Part shown: positions 1-7,000 of the stretch, in pieces | How positions within the stretch are numbered: position 1 is the first letter of the stretch | Layout: the number at the start of each line of letters is the position of its first letter | Assembly: GCA_035358815.1 (NCBI GenBank) | Contig: DAOPQC010000017.1 | Coordinates: forward strand, 1-25,358 | Direction of reading: 5' to 3' | Length of the DNA: 25,358 nt | Source of the DNA: Thermoanaerobaculales bacterium | Lineage (GTDB): Bacteria; Acidobacteriota; Thermoanaerobaculia; Thermoanaerobaculales; Sulfomarinibacteraceae | Position numbers and translations under genes: made by a program | The notes under the pieces: generated by a model | Database searches by the model: none | What the model saw: the letters and a program-made list of their open reading frames with translations, nothing else | What the model was told of the DNA's origin: nothing

Positions 1-1
1 C

Positions 2-2761
2 TCCGAGGACGGCGCGACCATGCCCGGCGTGACCGTGACGATCAACGATGCGGCCACCGGCTTCGAGCGGACCACCGTGACCAACACCGGCGGCGAGTTC
101 CGCTTCTCGGCGCTGCCGCCTGCCACCTACAGCCTGCAGGCGACCCTCGACGGATTCCAGACCTACAAGCGCGACCTCAGGGTCGAGCTCGGCCGGACCG
201 TCAAGAACGACTTCGTGATGACCCTGGGCGCGGTCACCGACGTGATCGAGGTGACCGGCGAGGCGCCGCTGGTCGACGTGACCTCCACGGTCACCGGCCT
301 GACCGTCTCCGCCGCCGAGCTCGACAAGCAGATCCCGCTGGTCCACGACACCCAGCGGATCGCGCTGCTCGCGCCGTCGACGGTGATGGGCGACACCGCC
401 TTCAACGGCGCCAGCGACGGCACCTACGACCAGCAGCTGGTGTCGATCGGCGGCTCCTCGGTGGGCGAGAACTCCTACCAGATCAACGGCCTCAACATCA
501 CCAACTTCCGCACCGGCGTGGGCTCGTCCTGGGTGCCGTTCGAGTTCGTGGACGAGGTCCAGGTCAAGACCGGCGGCTACGAGGCCGAGTTCGGGCGCTC
601 GACCGGCGGCGTGGTCAACATGGTGACCAAGAGCGGGACCAACACCTTCCACGGCGCGCTGAGCGCGTTCTTCGAGCCCGAGAGCCTGCAGGAGCAGGAG
701 GAGAACACACCGTACGCCTGGAACGAGCAGGAGGAGACCGAGTACCTCGAGGGCAACGCCTCGATCGGCGGCCCGATCGCCAAGGACAAGCTGTTCTTCT
801 TCGCCTTCGTGCAGTACCGCGACACCGACTACCTCGTGACCTCGGCCGCGACCGCAACCCACGAGCAGGGAGGCGAGCCCTACTACGGCGGCAAGCTCGA
901 CTGGAACATCACCCCCAACCACCGCCTCGAGGCGACCTACCTGACCGACGAGAGCACCATCGACCAGACCCTGTACCCGATCATCGACGGTGACATCCAG
1001 TTCGGGACGGTGAACTCGACCGGCGAGCGGACCCGCGGCGGCGAGAACTACATCGGCAAGTACACCGGCATCTTCACCGAGAACTTCCTGCTGTCGGCGC
1101 AGTACGGCTTCAACGCCTTCGACCGCACCGACCAGGCGAGCGGCGACGCCTACCCCTACGCCTACAGCTACCTCACGGGCACCCAGACCCGGATCGGTTA
1201 CTGGACCAACTACCAGCGCGGCTACGCGGAGGACGAGCGCGAGGCCTACCGGATCGACGGCGACCTCTTCCTCGGCAACCACAGCTTCCGCGCCGGCATC
1301 GACTACGAGAGCAACTGGTCGCTCAACAACGTCGACTACGCGGGCGGCTACCGGGCCATCTACTACCTCAACGGCACCCGCTTCCCGGACCTGCCGGCCG
1401 ACCAGATCCTGGTCGACTACCGGATCTACCAGGCGTCCGGCGACTTCGACGTCTCCTCCAACGCCGCCTACCTGCAGGACAGCTGGGCTCTGACCCCGAG
1501 CCTGACCCTGAACCTGGGCGTGCGCTGGGAGCAGTACGAGAACAAGAACATCGACGACGAGACCTTCATCAAGATCAACGACCAGTACGCGCCGCGCATC
1601 GGCGCGATCTGGGACCCGGCCGGCAACGGCAAGTCCAAGCTGTTCGCGTCCTACGGCCTGTATCACCTGCCGATCGCGTCGAACACCAACATCCGGATGG
1701 CCGGCACCGAGCTCTACACCGGCGACTGGTTCACCGCCGACGGCTACAACCCGGACGGCTCCCCGATCAACATGGGCACCACCCCGCTGGCGCCGCAGCG
1801 CGTCTACGCCGACGGCCTGGTTCCCGATGTGCGTCAGGTGGTGTCCGAGAACCTCGATCCGATGGCGCAGCAGGAGCTGATCCTCGGCTACGAGCAGATG
1901 GCCGGCGCCGACTGGTCGCTGGGCGCCCGCTTCGTGGCCCGCGACTTCCAGAGCGTGATCGAGGACATCGGCGCCGACTGGGCGCTGTACTACATCAACG
2001 GCGTCTCCACCAGCTGGTGGGGCATCCTGGCCAACCCGGGCAGCGGTGTCTCCGGGTGGTTCGACGGCGACGGTAACGGCGAGCTCGAGCACTACTCGTG
2101 GACCGCCGAGCAGATGGGGTACCCCGAGGCCGAGCGCAAGTACTACGCGGTCGAGCTGACCGCCAAGAAGCGCTTCGCCAACAACTGGACCGCCGACTTC
2201 ATGTACACCTGGTCGCAGTCCTACGGCAACTACGAGGGCTACGTGGACTCGACGATCGGCCAGTCCGACGCCGGCATCACCCAGCTCTTCGACTACCCGG
2301 GCCTGGCCGACAACTCCTACGGCCCGCTGCCGAATGACCGGCGCCACAACTTCAAGGCGTTCGGCGTCTACAGCTTCGACTTCGGCCTGCAGCTCGGCGG
2401 CAGCGCCTGGTACCAGACCGGCCGTCCGATCTCCTGCCAGGGCGTGCACCCGACCGATGCCTGGGCGGCTTCCTACCTGGTGGCCTCCTTCTACTGCGGG
2501 GGCGAGCCGGCGCCGCGCGGCAGCTTCGGCTACACCGACGACGCCTACGCCCTCGACCTGATGGCCAAGTACGACTTCAACCTCGGCGCCACCGACTGGT
2601 ACGTCCGGCTCGACGTCTTCAACCTCACCGACGCGGATGCGGTGACCGAGGTCGACGAGGAGGGTGACCAGGACACCGGTGAGGCGAACGAGAACTTCCT
2701 GACCCCGACCCACTACCAGCCGCCGCGCTCCGTGCGCTTCGGCGTTGGCATCACCTTCTAG
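2..2761 (+). CDS. TonB-dependent receptor, Oar-like (5' partial)
   Basis: Outer-membrane beta-barrel receptor that would import a ligand using TonB energy; the ligand is unknown. The frame is open to the left edge, and the first visible residues (SEDGATMPGVTVTI) are already inside a carboxypeptidase-regulatory-like domain, so signal peptide and true start lie upstream. That domain spans roughly the first 70 residues. A plug follows, with the pattern VDEVQVKTGGYEAEFGRSTGG and a VNMVTKSGTN turn. The remaining ~650 residues are aromatic-rich alternating strands typical of a barrel. The protein ends in RFGVGITF, a C-terminal phenylalanine as expected for Bam-dependent assembly. About 920 residues are visible, near the usual 950-1100 for the Oar/CarboxypepD_reg group. 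A strong terminator follows directly, so this is the last gene of its unit. Family confident; substrate not predictable. Confidence 0.93.
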   Translation, partial: SEDGATMPGVTVTINDAATGFERTTVTNTGGEFRFSALPPATYSLQATLDGFQTYKRDLRVELGRTVKNDFVMTLGAVTDVIEVTGEAPLVDVTSTVTGLTVSAAELDKQIPLVHDTQRIALLAPSTVMGDTAFNGASDGTYDQQLVSIGGSSVGENSYQINGLNITNFRTGVGSSWVPFEFVDEVQVKTGGYEAEFGRSTGGVVNMVTKSGTNTFHGALSAFFEPESLQEQEENTPYAWNEQEETEYLEGNASIGGPIAKDKLFFFAFVQYRDTDYLVTSAATATHEQGGEPYYGGKLDWNITPNHRLEATYLTDESTIDQTLYPIIDGDIQFGTVNSTGERTRGGENYIGKYTGIFTENFLLSAQYGFNAFDRTDQASGDAYPYAYSYLTGTQTRIGYWTNYQRGYAEDEREAYRIDGDLFLGNHSFRAGIDYESNWSLNNVDYAGGYRAIYYLNGTRFPDLPADQILVDYRIYQASGDFDVSSNAAYLQDSWALTPSLTLNLGVRWEQYENKNIDDETFIKINDQYAPRIGAIWDPAGNGKSKLFASYGLYHLPIASNTNIRMAGTELYTGDWFTADGYNPDGSPINMGTTPLAPQRVYADGLVPDVRQVVSENLDPMAQQELILGYEQMAGADWSLGARFVARDFQSVIEDIGADWALYYINGVSTSWWGILANPGSGVSGWFDGDGNGELEHYSWTAEQMGYPEAERKYYAVELTAKKRFANNWTADFMYTWSQSYGNYEGYVDSTIGQSDAGITQLFDYPGLADNSYGPLPNDRRHNFKAFGVYSFDFGLQLGGSAWYQTGRPISCQGVHPTDAWAASYLVASFYCGGEPAPRGSFGYTDDAYALDLMAKYDFNLGATDWYVRLDVFNLTDADAVTEVDEEGDQDTGEANENFLTPTHYQPPRSVRFGVGITF

Positions 2762-2793
2762 ATCTTTTCTCGGACGCGGGAGACCGCGACATC

Positions 2794-2822
2794 GGGGGGG
2801 CCATCCGGGCCCCCCTTTTTTT
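2794..2822 (+). terminator. Intrinsic terminator after the TonB receptor
   Basis: A G-run followed by CC (GGGGGGCC, 2795-2802) pairs with GGCCCCCC (2808-2815) around a five-base loop. Seven T residues follow (2816-2822). The hairpin lies 33 bases after the receptor stop codon and is the clearest Rho-independent terminator in the window. Confidence 0.92.
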
Positions 2823-2830
2823 GCTACCAT
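2821..2830 (+). promoter_or_regulatory. Probable extended -10 element for the TPR gene
   Basis: TTGCTACCAT carries TGC immediately before TACCAT, an extended -10 form. It starts inside the T-tract of the preceding terminator and lies 22 bases before the ATG at 2853. A strong ribosome site (AAGGGAGGGA, 2841-2850) lies between. No convincing -35 box is visible; the terminator hairpin occupies that position. Confidence 0.5.
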
Positions 2831-2852
2831 CGGGGCTGCGAAGGGAGGGACC

Positions 2853-3821
2853 ATGAGGCAGCGTTGGCTCGGGGTGGTGGGTTTGGCGTTGGCGTTGGCG
2901 GCGCTGGCGGCGCCGGCGGCGGCCCAGGACTGGTCCGGCCGCGGCCGGATCACCGCGATCGTCCTCGACGACCAGGCCAAGCCGGTTGAGGGCGCGAAGA
3001 TCACGTTGCGCTTCGCGGCCGACGAGACGGTGGTCTTCGAGCGCGAGCTCACCACCGACAAGAAGGGCAAGTGCTCCTATCTCGGGCTCAAGGGCGGCTC
3101 GTGGATTCTGCGGGTCGAGGCGATCGGCTTCGAGCCCTGGGAGCAGATGGTCGAGATCTACAGCCAGGGGATCGCGGAGCCGGTCCACGTCAACCTGGTC
3201 CGCCTGCCCGAGGAGGTGGTGCGGGCCCAGCGGATGGCCGCGGCGGCCGACCTCTATGACCAGGCCGGCGCGCTGAGCGCGACGGGCGACTACGAGAAGG
3301 CGCGCGAGGAGTACGAGAAGGTGCTCGCCGAGCTCGCCCCCGCCGACCAGCCCCCGGTGCTGGTGTCGCTCGCCAAGACCTACATGGATGAGGGCAAGCT
3401 GGAGGAGGCCGCGGCGGTGCTCGAGCGCTCGCTCGCCATCGACCCCGCCCACGTCGGCACCCTGCGAACGCTGTGCGCGGTGGTCGCCGCCCAGGGCAAG
3501 ATGGCGGAGGCCGAGGCGCTGCTCGCGAGGATCCCGGCCGAGGAGCCGATCCACCCGACGACCCTGATCAACATCGGCATGACCCACTACAACAACGGCG
3601 AGTCCGAGGCGGCGAAGCCCTTCCTCGACCGCGCCGTGGCCCAGCAGCCGGTGGAGCCGCTCGCCCACTACTACCGCGGCCTGGTCGCGCTCAGCCTGGG
3701 CGCCAACGACGAGGCGCGGGCCGACTTCGAGGCCTTCCTCAGCCTGGCCCCGGACCGTCCCGAGGCGGCCACCGCGCGCGAGTACCTGGGCTACCTGACG
3801 AAGGGCGGCGCGCCCCAGTAG
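2853..3821 (+). CDS. Secreted TPR protein with carboxypeptidase-regulatory-like domain
   Basis: Exported protein of 322 residues, probably periplasmic, with protein-binding repeats; its partner is unknown. Residues 1-23 form a signal peptide (basic MRQRW, hydrophobic core, AAA-QD cleavage region). Residues ~27-105 resemble a carboxypeptidase-regulatory-like beta domain (VLDDQAKPVEGAKITL, then GGSWILRVEAIGFEPWEQ). From about residue 120 to the end there are four or five TPR units, including YEKAREEYEKVL, KLEEAAAVLERSLAIDP and a final ANDEARADFEAFLSLAPDRPEA. The ATG at 2853 is chosen over an in-frame upstream start (2745) because it has a strong Shine-Dalgarno sequence and begins the signal peptide; the upstream start would cross the terminator. 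It is transcribed separately from the TonB receptor. TPR proteins of this type often accompany Oar-like receptors, but a functional link is only inferred. Confidence 0.88.
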   Translation: MRQRWLGVVGLALALAALAAPAAAQDWSGRGRITAIVLDDQAKPVEGAKITLRFAADETVVFERELTTDKKGKCSYLGLKGGSWILRVEAIGFEPWEQMVEIYSQGIAEPVHVNLVRLPEEVVRAQRMAAAADLYDQAGALSATGDYEKAREEYEKVLAELAPADQPPVLVSLAKTYMDEGKLEEAAAVLERSLAIDPAHVGTLRTLCAVVAAQGKMAEAEALLARIPAEEPIHPTTLINIGMTHYNNGESEAAKPFLDRAVAQQPVEPLAHYYRGLVALSLGANDEARADFEAFLSLAPDRPEAATAREYLGYLTKGGAPQ

Positions 3822-3847
3822 CCGGGTGAGAGCGGGCAGCCGATGAC

Positions 3848-3866
3848 GGCGCCGCGCCGCGGCGCC
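3848..3866. other. GC-rich hairpin after the TPR gene
   Basis: GGCGCCGC (3848-3855) and GCGGCGCC (3859-3866) form an eight-base perfect stem with a GCC loop, 26 bases after the TPR stop. No T-tract follows, so it is not a standard intrinsic terminator; it could protect the mRNA 3' end or pause polymerase. Confidence 0.4.
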
Positions 3867-3921
3867 GGCCGGAAGCAGCGAGGCGGCCGACCGGGCGTCG
3901 CCGTGGCCGCCCGGGGCGCGC

Positions 3922-3927
3922 TATCAT
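3922..3927 (+). promoter_or_regulatory. Putative -10 box of the sigma factor gene
   Basis: TATCAT ends nine bases before the GTG start at 3937. The usual spacing from a -10 to the first transcribed base would place transcription start at or within two or three bases of the GTG. No Shine-Dalgarno sequence is present. A -35 cannot be recognised, and the assignment rests on one hexamer. Confidence 0.4.
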
Positions 3928-3936
3928 GCCGCCGCC

Positions 3937-4515
3937 GTGACCCAGCCGACCCCGCAGCCGTCCGACGAGCTCCTGGTCGAGCTGGCACTGGCCGGCAACC
4001 AGGCCGCCTTCGGCGCCCTGGTCCGCCGCTACCAGCGCCGGCTGACCGCCTTCCTGGGCCAGATCGTGGGCGACATGGAGCTCGCCCGCGAGCTCTCCCA
4101 GGAGGCCTTCATCCGCGCCTGGGGCGCCCTCGACCGCTACGACCCGCAGTACCGCTTCTCGACCTGGCTGTTCCGGATCGCCCACAACCTGGGCATCGAC
4201 CAGCTCCGCCGACGGCGGCTGAGCACGGTGTCGCTGGTCCGCCAGGACGCCGAGGGCGAGGAGGTCGAGCTCGCGGTGGTCGACGCGAGCAAGGACCCGC
4301 TCGGCCACTTCGAGAACCGCGAGCTCGCCGAGGCCATGAGGGCCGCCATCGCGGGGCTCCGGTCGGAGTACCGCGAGCTGGTGCTGCTGCGCCACTTCGC
4401 CGGGCTGTCCTACCAGGACATCGCCGATCTCAAGGGGATGCCCCTGGGGACCGTCAAGAACAAACTTTTCCGGGCCCACTCCGTACTTCGAAGGGCACTG
4501 CAGGAGTACCTGTAG
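3937..4515 (+). CDS. ECF-type RNA polymerase sigma factor
   Basis: Alternative sigma-70 family factor of 192 residues that would direct RNA polymerase to a small regulon. Region 2 covers roughly residues 25-90: YQRRLTAFLGQIVGD, then ELSQEAFIRAWGALDRY, then FSTWLFRIAHNLGIDQLRRRR, the last being the -10 recognition helix. Region 4 covers ~130-185: LRSEYRELVLLRHFAGLSY, then a helix-turn-helix ending PLGTVKNKLFRAHSVLRRAL. No region 1 or 3 is present, as expected for the extracytoplasmic-function class. Start GTG is chosen because conserved sequence begins soon after it and no better start is in frame. The next gene, encoding a zinc-finger anti-sigma factor, lies 23 bases downstream, the usual arrangement for a sigma/anti-sigma pair. 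The activating signal is unknown. Confidence 0.93.
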   Translation: MTQPTPQPSDELLVELALAGNQAAFGALVRRYQRRLTAFLGQIVGDMELARELSQEAFIRAWGALDRYDPQYRFSTWLFRIAHNLGIDQLRRRRLSTVSLVRQDAEGEEVELAVVDASKDPLGHFENRELAEAMRAAIAGLRSEYRELVLLRHFAGLSYQDIADLKGMPLGTVKNKLFRAHSVLRRALQEYL

Positions 4516-4538
4516 TGAGGCGTGAGAGGAGGAACGCC

Positions 4539-5078
4539 GTGCAGGCGGACTGTCGAACGATCCAGGAGCGGCTCCTCGAGGCGAACGGCGACACCGGCAG
4601 CCTCGACGCCGCCGACCTGCGCCACCTCGAGGGTTGCGCCGGCTGCCGGGCGATGGCGGCGGCCGAGCGCGGGCTCGAGCGGCTCTTCGAGCGGGCGGCG
4701 CCCCCTGCCGACCCCGCCCTCGTCGAGCGGGTGATGGCCGCGGTTTCCCCGCTGCGAAAGCGGCGGCTGCTGGCCGCCCTGCTGCCGGTGGCGGCGTCGG
4801 CGTTGCTCGCCCTCCTGGGCGCGGCGATGATGGGCGGCGTGCCCGGGGGAAGCCTGCTCGCCCAGCTGCCGGTGGCCTCCTCCCAGGCCTGGCTCACGCT
4901 CGCGAGCGCCGCCTCCGACTGGGGCGTCGCGATGACCGCGGCCGCCGGGGCGGCCCGGCTCGCCCTGCCGCCCGCGCTGCTGGTTGCCGCCGTGGTGGCG
5001 GCTCTCGTCGGGCTCGGCCTCATCGTCGCGGCCACCCGCAGGTGGCTGCCGGTCGCGCCATGGCACCGCGGCGACTGA
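4539..5078 (+). CDS. Zinc-finger anti-sigma factor (zf-HC2 type), membrane-bound
   Basis: Probable inhibitor of the adjacent ECF sigma factor, 179 residues. The N-terminal cytoplasmic part carries a zf-HC2-type zinc-binding pattern: Cys5, His29, Cys33 and Cys36 (RHLEGCAGCRAM). Hydrophobic stretches at ~82-105 and ~135-172 should span the inner membrane two or three times; the second is followed by basic residues near the C-terminus. Start GTG at 4539 is preceded by AGAGGAGGA. An alternative GTG at 4515 overlaps the sigma stop by one base and would add eight residues. The C-terminal coding end overlaps the next gene by 19 bases. The family is clear from the HxxxCxxC motif and context; the signal that releases sigma is not visible. 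Confidence 0.85.
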   Translation: MQADCRTIQERLLEANGDTGSLDAADLRHLEGCAGCRAMAAAERGLERLFERAAPPADPALVERVMAAVSPLRKRRLLAALLPVAASALLALLGAAMMGGVPGGSLLAQLPVASSQAWLTLASAASDWGVAMTAAAGAARLALPPALLVAAVVAALVGLGLIVAATRRWLPVAPWHRGD

Positions 5079-5884
5079 TCCCGGTCTTCGCCCTCGGCCT
5101 GCTGCTCGGGCACGGGACGCTCGCGTTGGCGTCCCCGGCCAGAGTGGCGGCCCTGTCCGAGCTCCGGGTCGACGAGCTGGTCGAGGGCGACGTCGTTGCC
5201 CTCGCCGGCGACGTCGTTCTCGGGCCGCACGCCGACGTGCGCGGCCACGCGGTCGCGGTCTTCGGCAAGGTCTGCGTCGAGCCCGGCGCCAGGGTGGAGG
5301 GCCGGATGATCGGCCTGTCGTCGCTGGCCGGGCTCGCCGTGGCGCCGGCGGCCGGCGAGGACGGCGCCCGGCTGCGGATCGCACTGCGGCTGCTGATCGC
5401 CGGCGGCTGGCTGCTCGCGACCACGTCGATCGGCCTGCTGTGGCCGGTGCGGGTCCGCTGCGGGGCGCTGGCGCTGCCCGCGCTCGGCCTGCGGGTCGCA
5501 GTGCTCGGCGCCATGGTCGCGCTGACGCTGCTGGCCGCCCTGATCGCGGCGATCGGCCTCGGGCCGGGGCTCGGCCTGCCGCTCGCCGCCGCGTTGGGGA
5601 TGGGGTTCCTGGCGGTCAAGGCGGTCGGCCTGGCGGTGCTCGGCGGCGGCCTCGGCAGGGTGGTGCTCGGACGGCTCCCGATCGGCCGCGCCCTGCCGTT
5701 GACCGCTGCGGTCTTCGTCGGCGTGCTGGCGATGCTGATGGCGCGCTTCCTGCCGGTGGTCGGCGGCGCCGCGTGGACCGTGCTGTCGCTGGCCGCGGTG
5801 GGCGCCGGCGTGTTCGCGCTGACGATGGCGCCGCAGATCGTCCCGGCGGCGGCCCTCCGCAGCCCCGAGGCCTCCCGGGACTGA
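5060..5884 (+). CDS. Multi-pass membrane protein with bactofilin-like segment
   Basis: Predicted inner-membrane protein of 274 residues; function not recognised. Residues 1-23 look like a signal peptide or first membrane helix (LIPVFALGLLLGHGTLALAS). Residues ~36-82 show a short repeated beta pattern (GDVVALAGDVVLGPHADV, then GHAVAVFGKVCVEPGARVEG) like the right-handed turns of polymer-forming bactofilin-type proteins. At least four hydrophobic segments follow, at ~105-125, ~140-165, ~170-200 and ~215-255. The ATG at 5060 lies within the last codons of the anti-sigma gene (19-base overlap, different frame), so translation is probably coupled. It may sense or respond to envelope state together with the sigma pair; that is inferred from gene order only. 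Confidence 0.72.
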   Translation: MAPRRLIPVFALGLLLGHGTLALASPARVAALSELRVDELVEGDVVALAGDVVLGPHADVRGHAVAVFGKVCVEPGARVEGRMIGLSSLAGLAVAPAAGEDGARLRIALRLLIAGGWLLATTSIGLLWPVRVRCGALALPALGLRVAVLGAMVALTLLAALIAAIGLGPGLGLPLAAALGMGFLAVKAVGLAVLGGGLGRVVLGRLPIGRALPLTAAVFVGVLAMLMARFLPVVGGAAWTVLSLAAVGAGVFALTMAPQIVPAAALRSPEASRD

Positions 5885-5934
5885 CCTCGGGTCGGAGCCT
5901 GCGCTTCGCGACGACAACCCGCCGGTGGAGCTTC

Positions 5935-6073
5935 GTTCCCGTTCCCCTGCCCGTTCCCGTCCCCGATTGCGCTTCCCGTTGGATCGCACAACCCATTTCT
6001 TTTCAGCCAGTTGGGAGGTTACCTGATGGTCTGGTGGAAGCCCGGGAACGGGAACGGGTACGGGTACGGGAAC
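5935..6073. repeat. Inverted GTTCCC / GGGAAC hexamer arrays
   Basis: The left arm (5935-5964) is a run of GTTCCC-type units: GTTCCC, GTTCCCC, TGCCC, GTTCCC, GTCCCC. The right arm (6044-6073) has five units on the opposite sense: GGGAAC, GGGAAC, GGGTAC, GGGTAC, GGGAAC. The 79 bases between are less GC-rich than the surroundings and contain no gene I can support. The arms could fold into one long imperfect hairpin in RNA. The element lies between the end of the sigma unit and the promoter of yceD. A related array is at 22254-22289. Confidence 0.85.
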
Positions 6074-6111
6074 GTGCAACCGAGTGGTGCCTCGAGGTGA
6101 CGGCCGTACTT

Positions 6112-6120
6112 TGCTATACT
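6112..6120 (+). promoter_or_regulatory. Extended -10 promoter element of the yceD-fab operon
   Basis: TGC followed by TATACT (6115-6120) is a strong extended -10. Transcription would begin near 6127, with GGAGG at 6136-6140 as ribosome site for the GTG at 6146. No good -35 is seen at the expected spacing, which fits an extended -10 promoter. It would drive yceD, rpmF and probably the downstream plsX-fab genes, since no other promoter is evident in the cluster. Confidence 0.6.
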
Positions 6121-6145
6121 CCGCCTTCCGTGCGCGGAGGGCCGC

Positions 6146-6676
6146 GTGAAGGTGGATCTGTCTTCAGCCGACAAGGAGCCGCTCAGCTTCGACCACAAGC
6201 TGAGCCTGCCCCCCGAGCGCCTGGACGAGGACCAGGTGGCGGGGGAGATGGCGGCCCGGATCTCGGGCACCGCCCGGCCGGCGGCCGGCGGCTACCTGGT
6301 CGAGGGGTCGATCGAGGCGTCGGGCACGCTGTTCTGCGCGCGCTGCCTCGATCCGGTGCCGTGGCGGCTGGAGGACACGTTCTCCGTGGAGTACCGGGCC
6401 GCGGCCGTGGCCGCCGAAGAGGGCGAGCTTGCGATCGAGGACGACGAGCTGGAGGTCGCCTTCCTCGCCGGGCACGAGCTCGAGCTCGACGACCTGGCAG
6501 CCGAGCAGATCATCCTGGGGCTGCCGATGCGCATCGTCTGCGACGAGGCCTGCGCCGGCCTCTGCCCGCGCTGCGGGGCCAACCGCAACCGCGAGGGGGC
6601 GTGCCGCTGCGAGCCCGAGACCGACGAGCGCTGGCAGGCGCTGCGCGAGCTCGCGGGAAAGAGCCCCACGAACTGA
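6146..6676 (+). CDS. yceD: YceD/DUF177 family protein
   Basis: Member of the DUF177 family, which in E. coli and plants is linked to accumulation of large-subunit rRNA. Length is 176 residues, normal for the family. It has a CxxC pair at Cys64/Cys67 (LFCARCLDPV), then an acidic stretch (EEGELAIEDDELEVAFL) and the family pattern LDDLAAEQIILGLPM. It ends with a second cysteine cluster at Cys132, 136, 140, 143, 153 and 155 (CDEACAGLCPRCGAN). The last block matches the usual LCP.CG.N signature. Start GTG is supported by GGAGG six bases upstream. The next gene, rpmF, follows after 40 bases, the near-universal neighbour of this family. Confidence 0.92.
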   Translation: MKVDLSSADKEPLSFDHKLSLPPERLDEDQVAGEMAARISGTARPAAGGYLVEGSIEASGTLFCARCLDPVPWRLEDTFSVEYRAAAVAAEEGELAIEDDELEVAFLAGHELELDDLAAEQIILGLPMRIVCDEACAGLCPRCGANRNREGACRCEPETDERWQALRELAGKSPTN

Positions 6677-6716
6677 TTGAGACGAAACCACTGCTGTCGA
6701 GGAAACGGAGCCGAAC

Positions 6717-6902
6717 ATGCCGAACCCCAAGCGACGACACTCGAGTTCGCGCCGCGACAAGCGGCGCTCCCACCACGCGCTCGTCCCACCGGGATGGAGC
6801 CTGTGCACCTCGTGCTTCGAGCCCAAGCCGCCGCACCAGGTCTGTCCGCACTGCGGCAGCTACAAGGGCCGCGAGGTCGTGGCTGTCGAGGAGCTGGACT
6901 GA
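6717..6902 (+). CDS. rpmF: 50S ribosomal protein L32
   Basis: Small basic ribosomal protein of 61 residues. The start MPNPKRRHSSSRRDKRRSHH is the typical L32 N-terminus. Cys30/Cys33 and Cys43/Cys46 (LCTSC and VCPHCG) form the zinc ribbon, so this is the zinc-containing C+ form of L32. The same window holds a zinc-type importer, though nothing here ties the two together. AGGAAACGGAG precedes the ATG. It lies between yceD and plsX, as in most bacteria. Confidence 0.97.
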   Translation: MPNPKRRHSSSRRDKRRSHHALVPPGWSLCTSCFEPKPPHQVCPHCGSYKGREVVAVEELD

Positions 6903-7000
6903 GGCCGATGGCCGGCCACACGTCGAGCTGCCGCGGCTCCGGCCCGCGGCCCCTGCCGCCGCGGGGCGCGGTGCGCCGGCGCGGCCGCGGAGCGTGAGCC

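Noticed and set aside
5935..6073. CRISPR array or coding repeat
   Set aside because: Units are only six bases without spacers, and the arrays run in opposite directions; no cas gene is nearby.
5900..6110. Remnant of a small protein gene inside the hexamer element
   Set aside because: The open frames are low-complexity (RERER- or PVPVP-type) translations of the repeat; no start with a ribosome site or recognisable domain.
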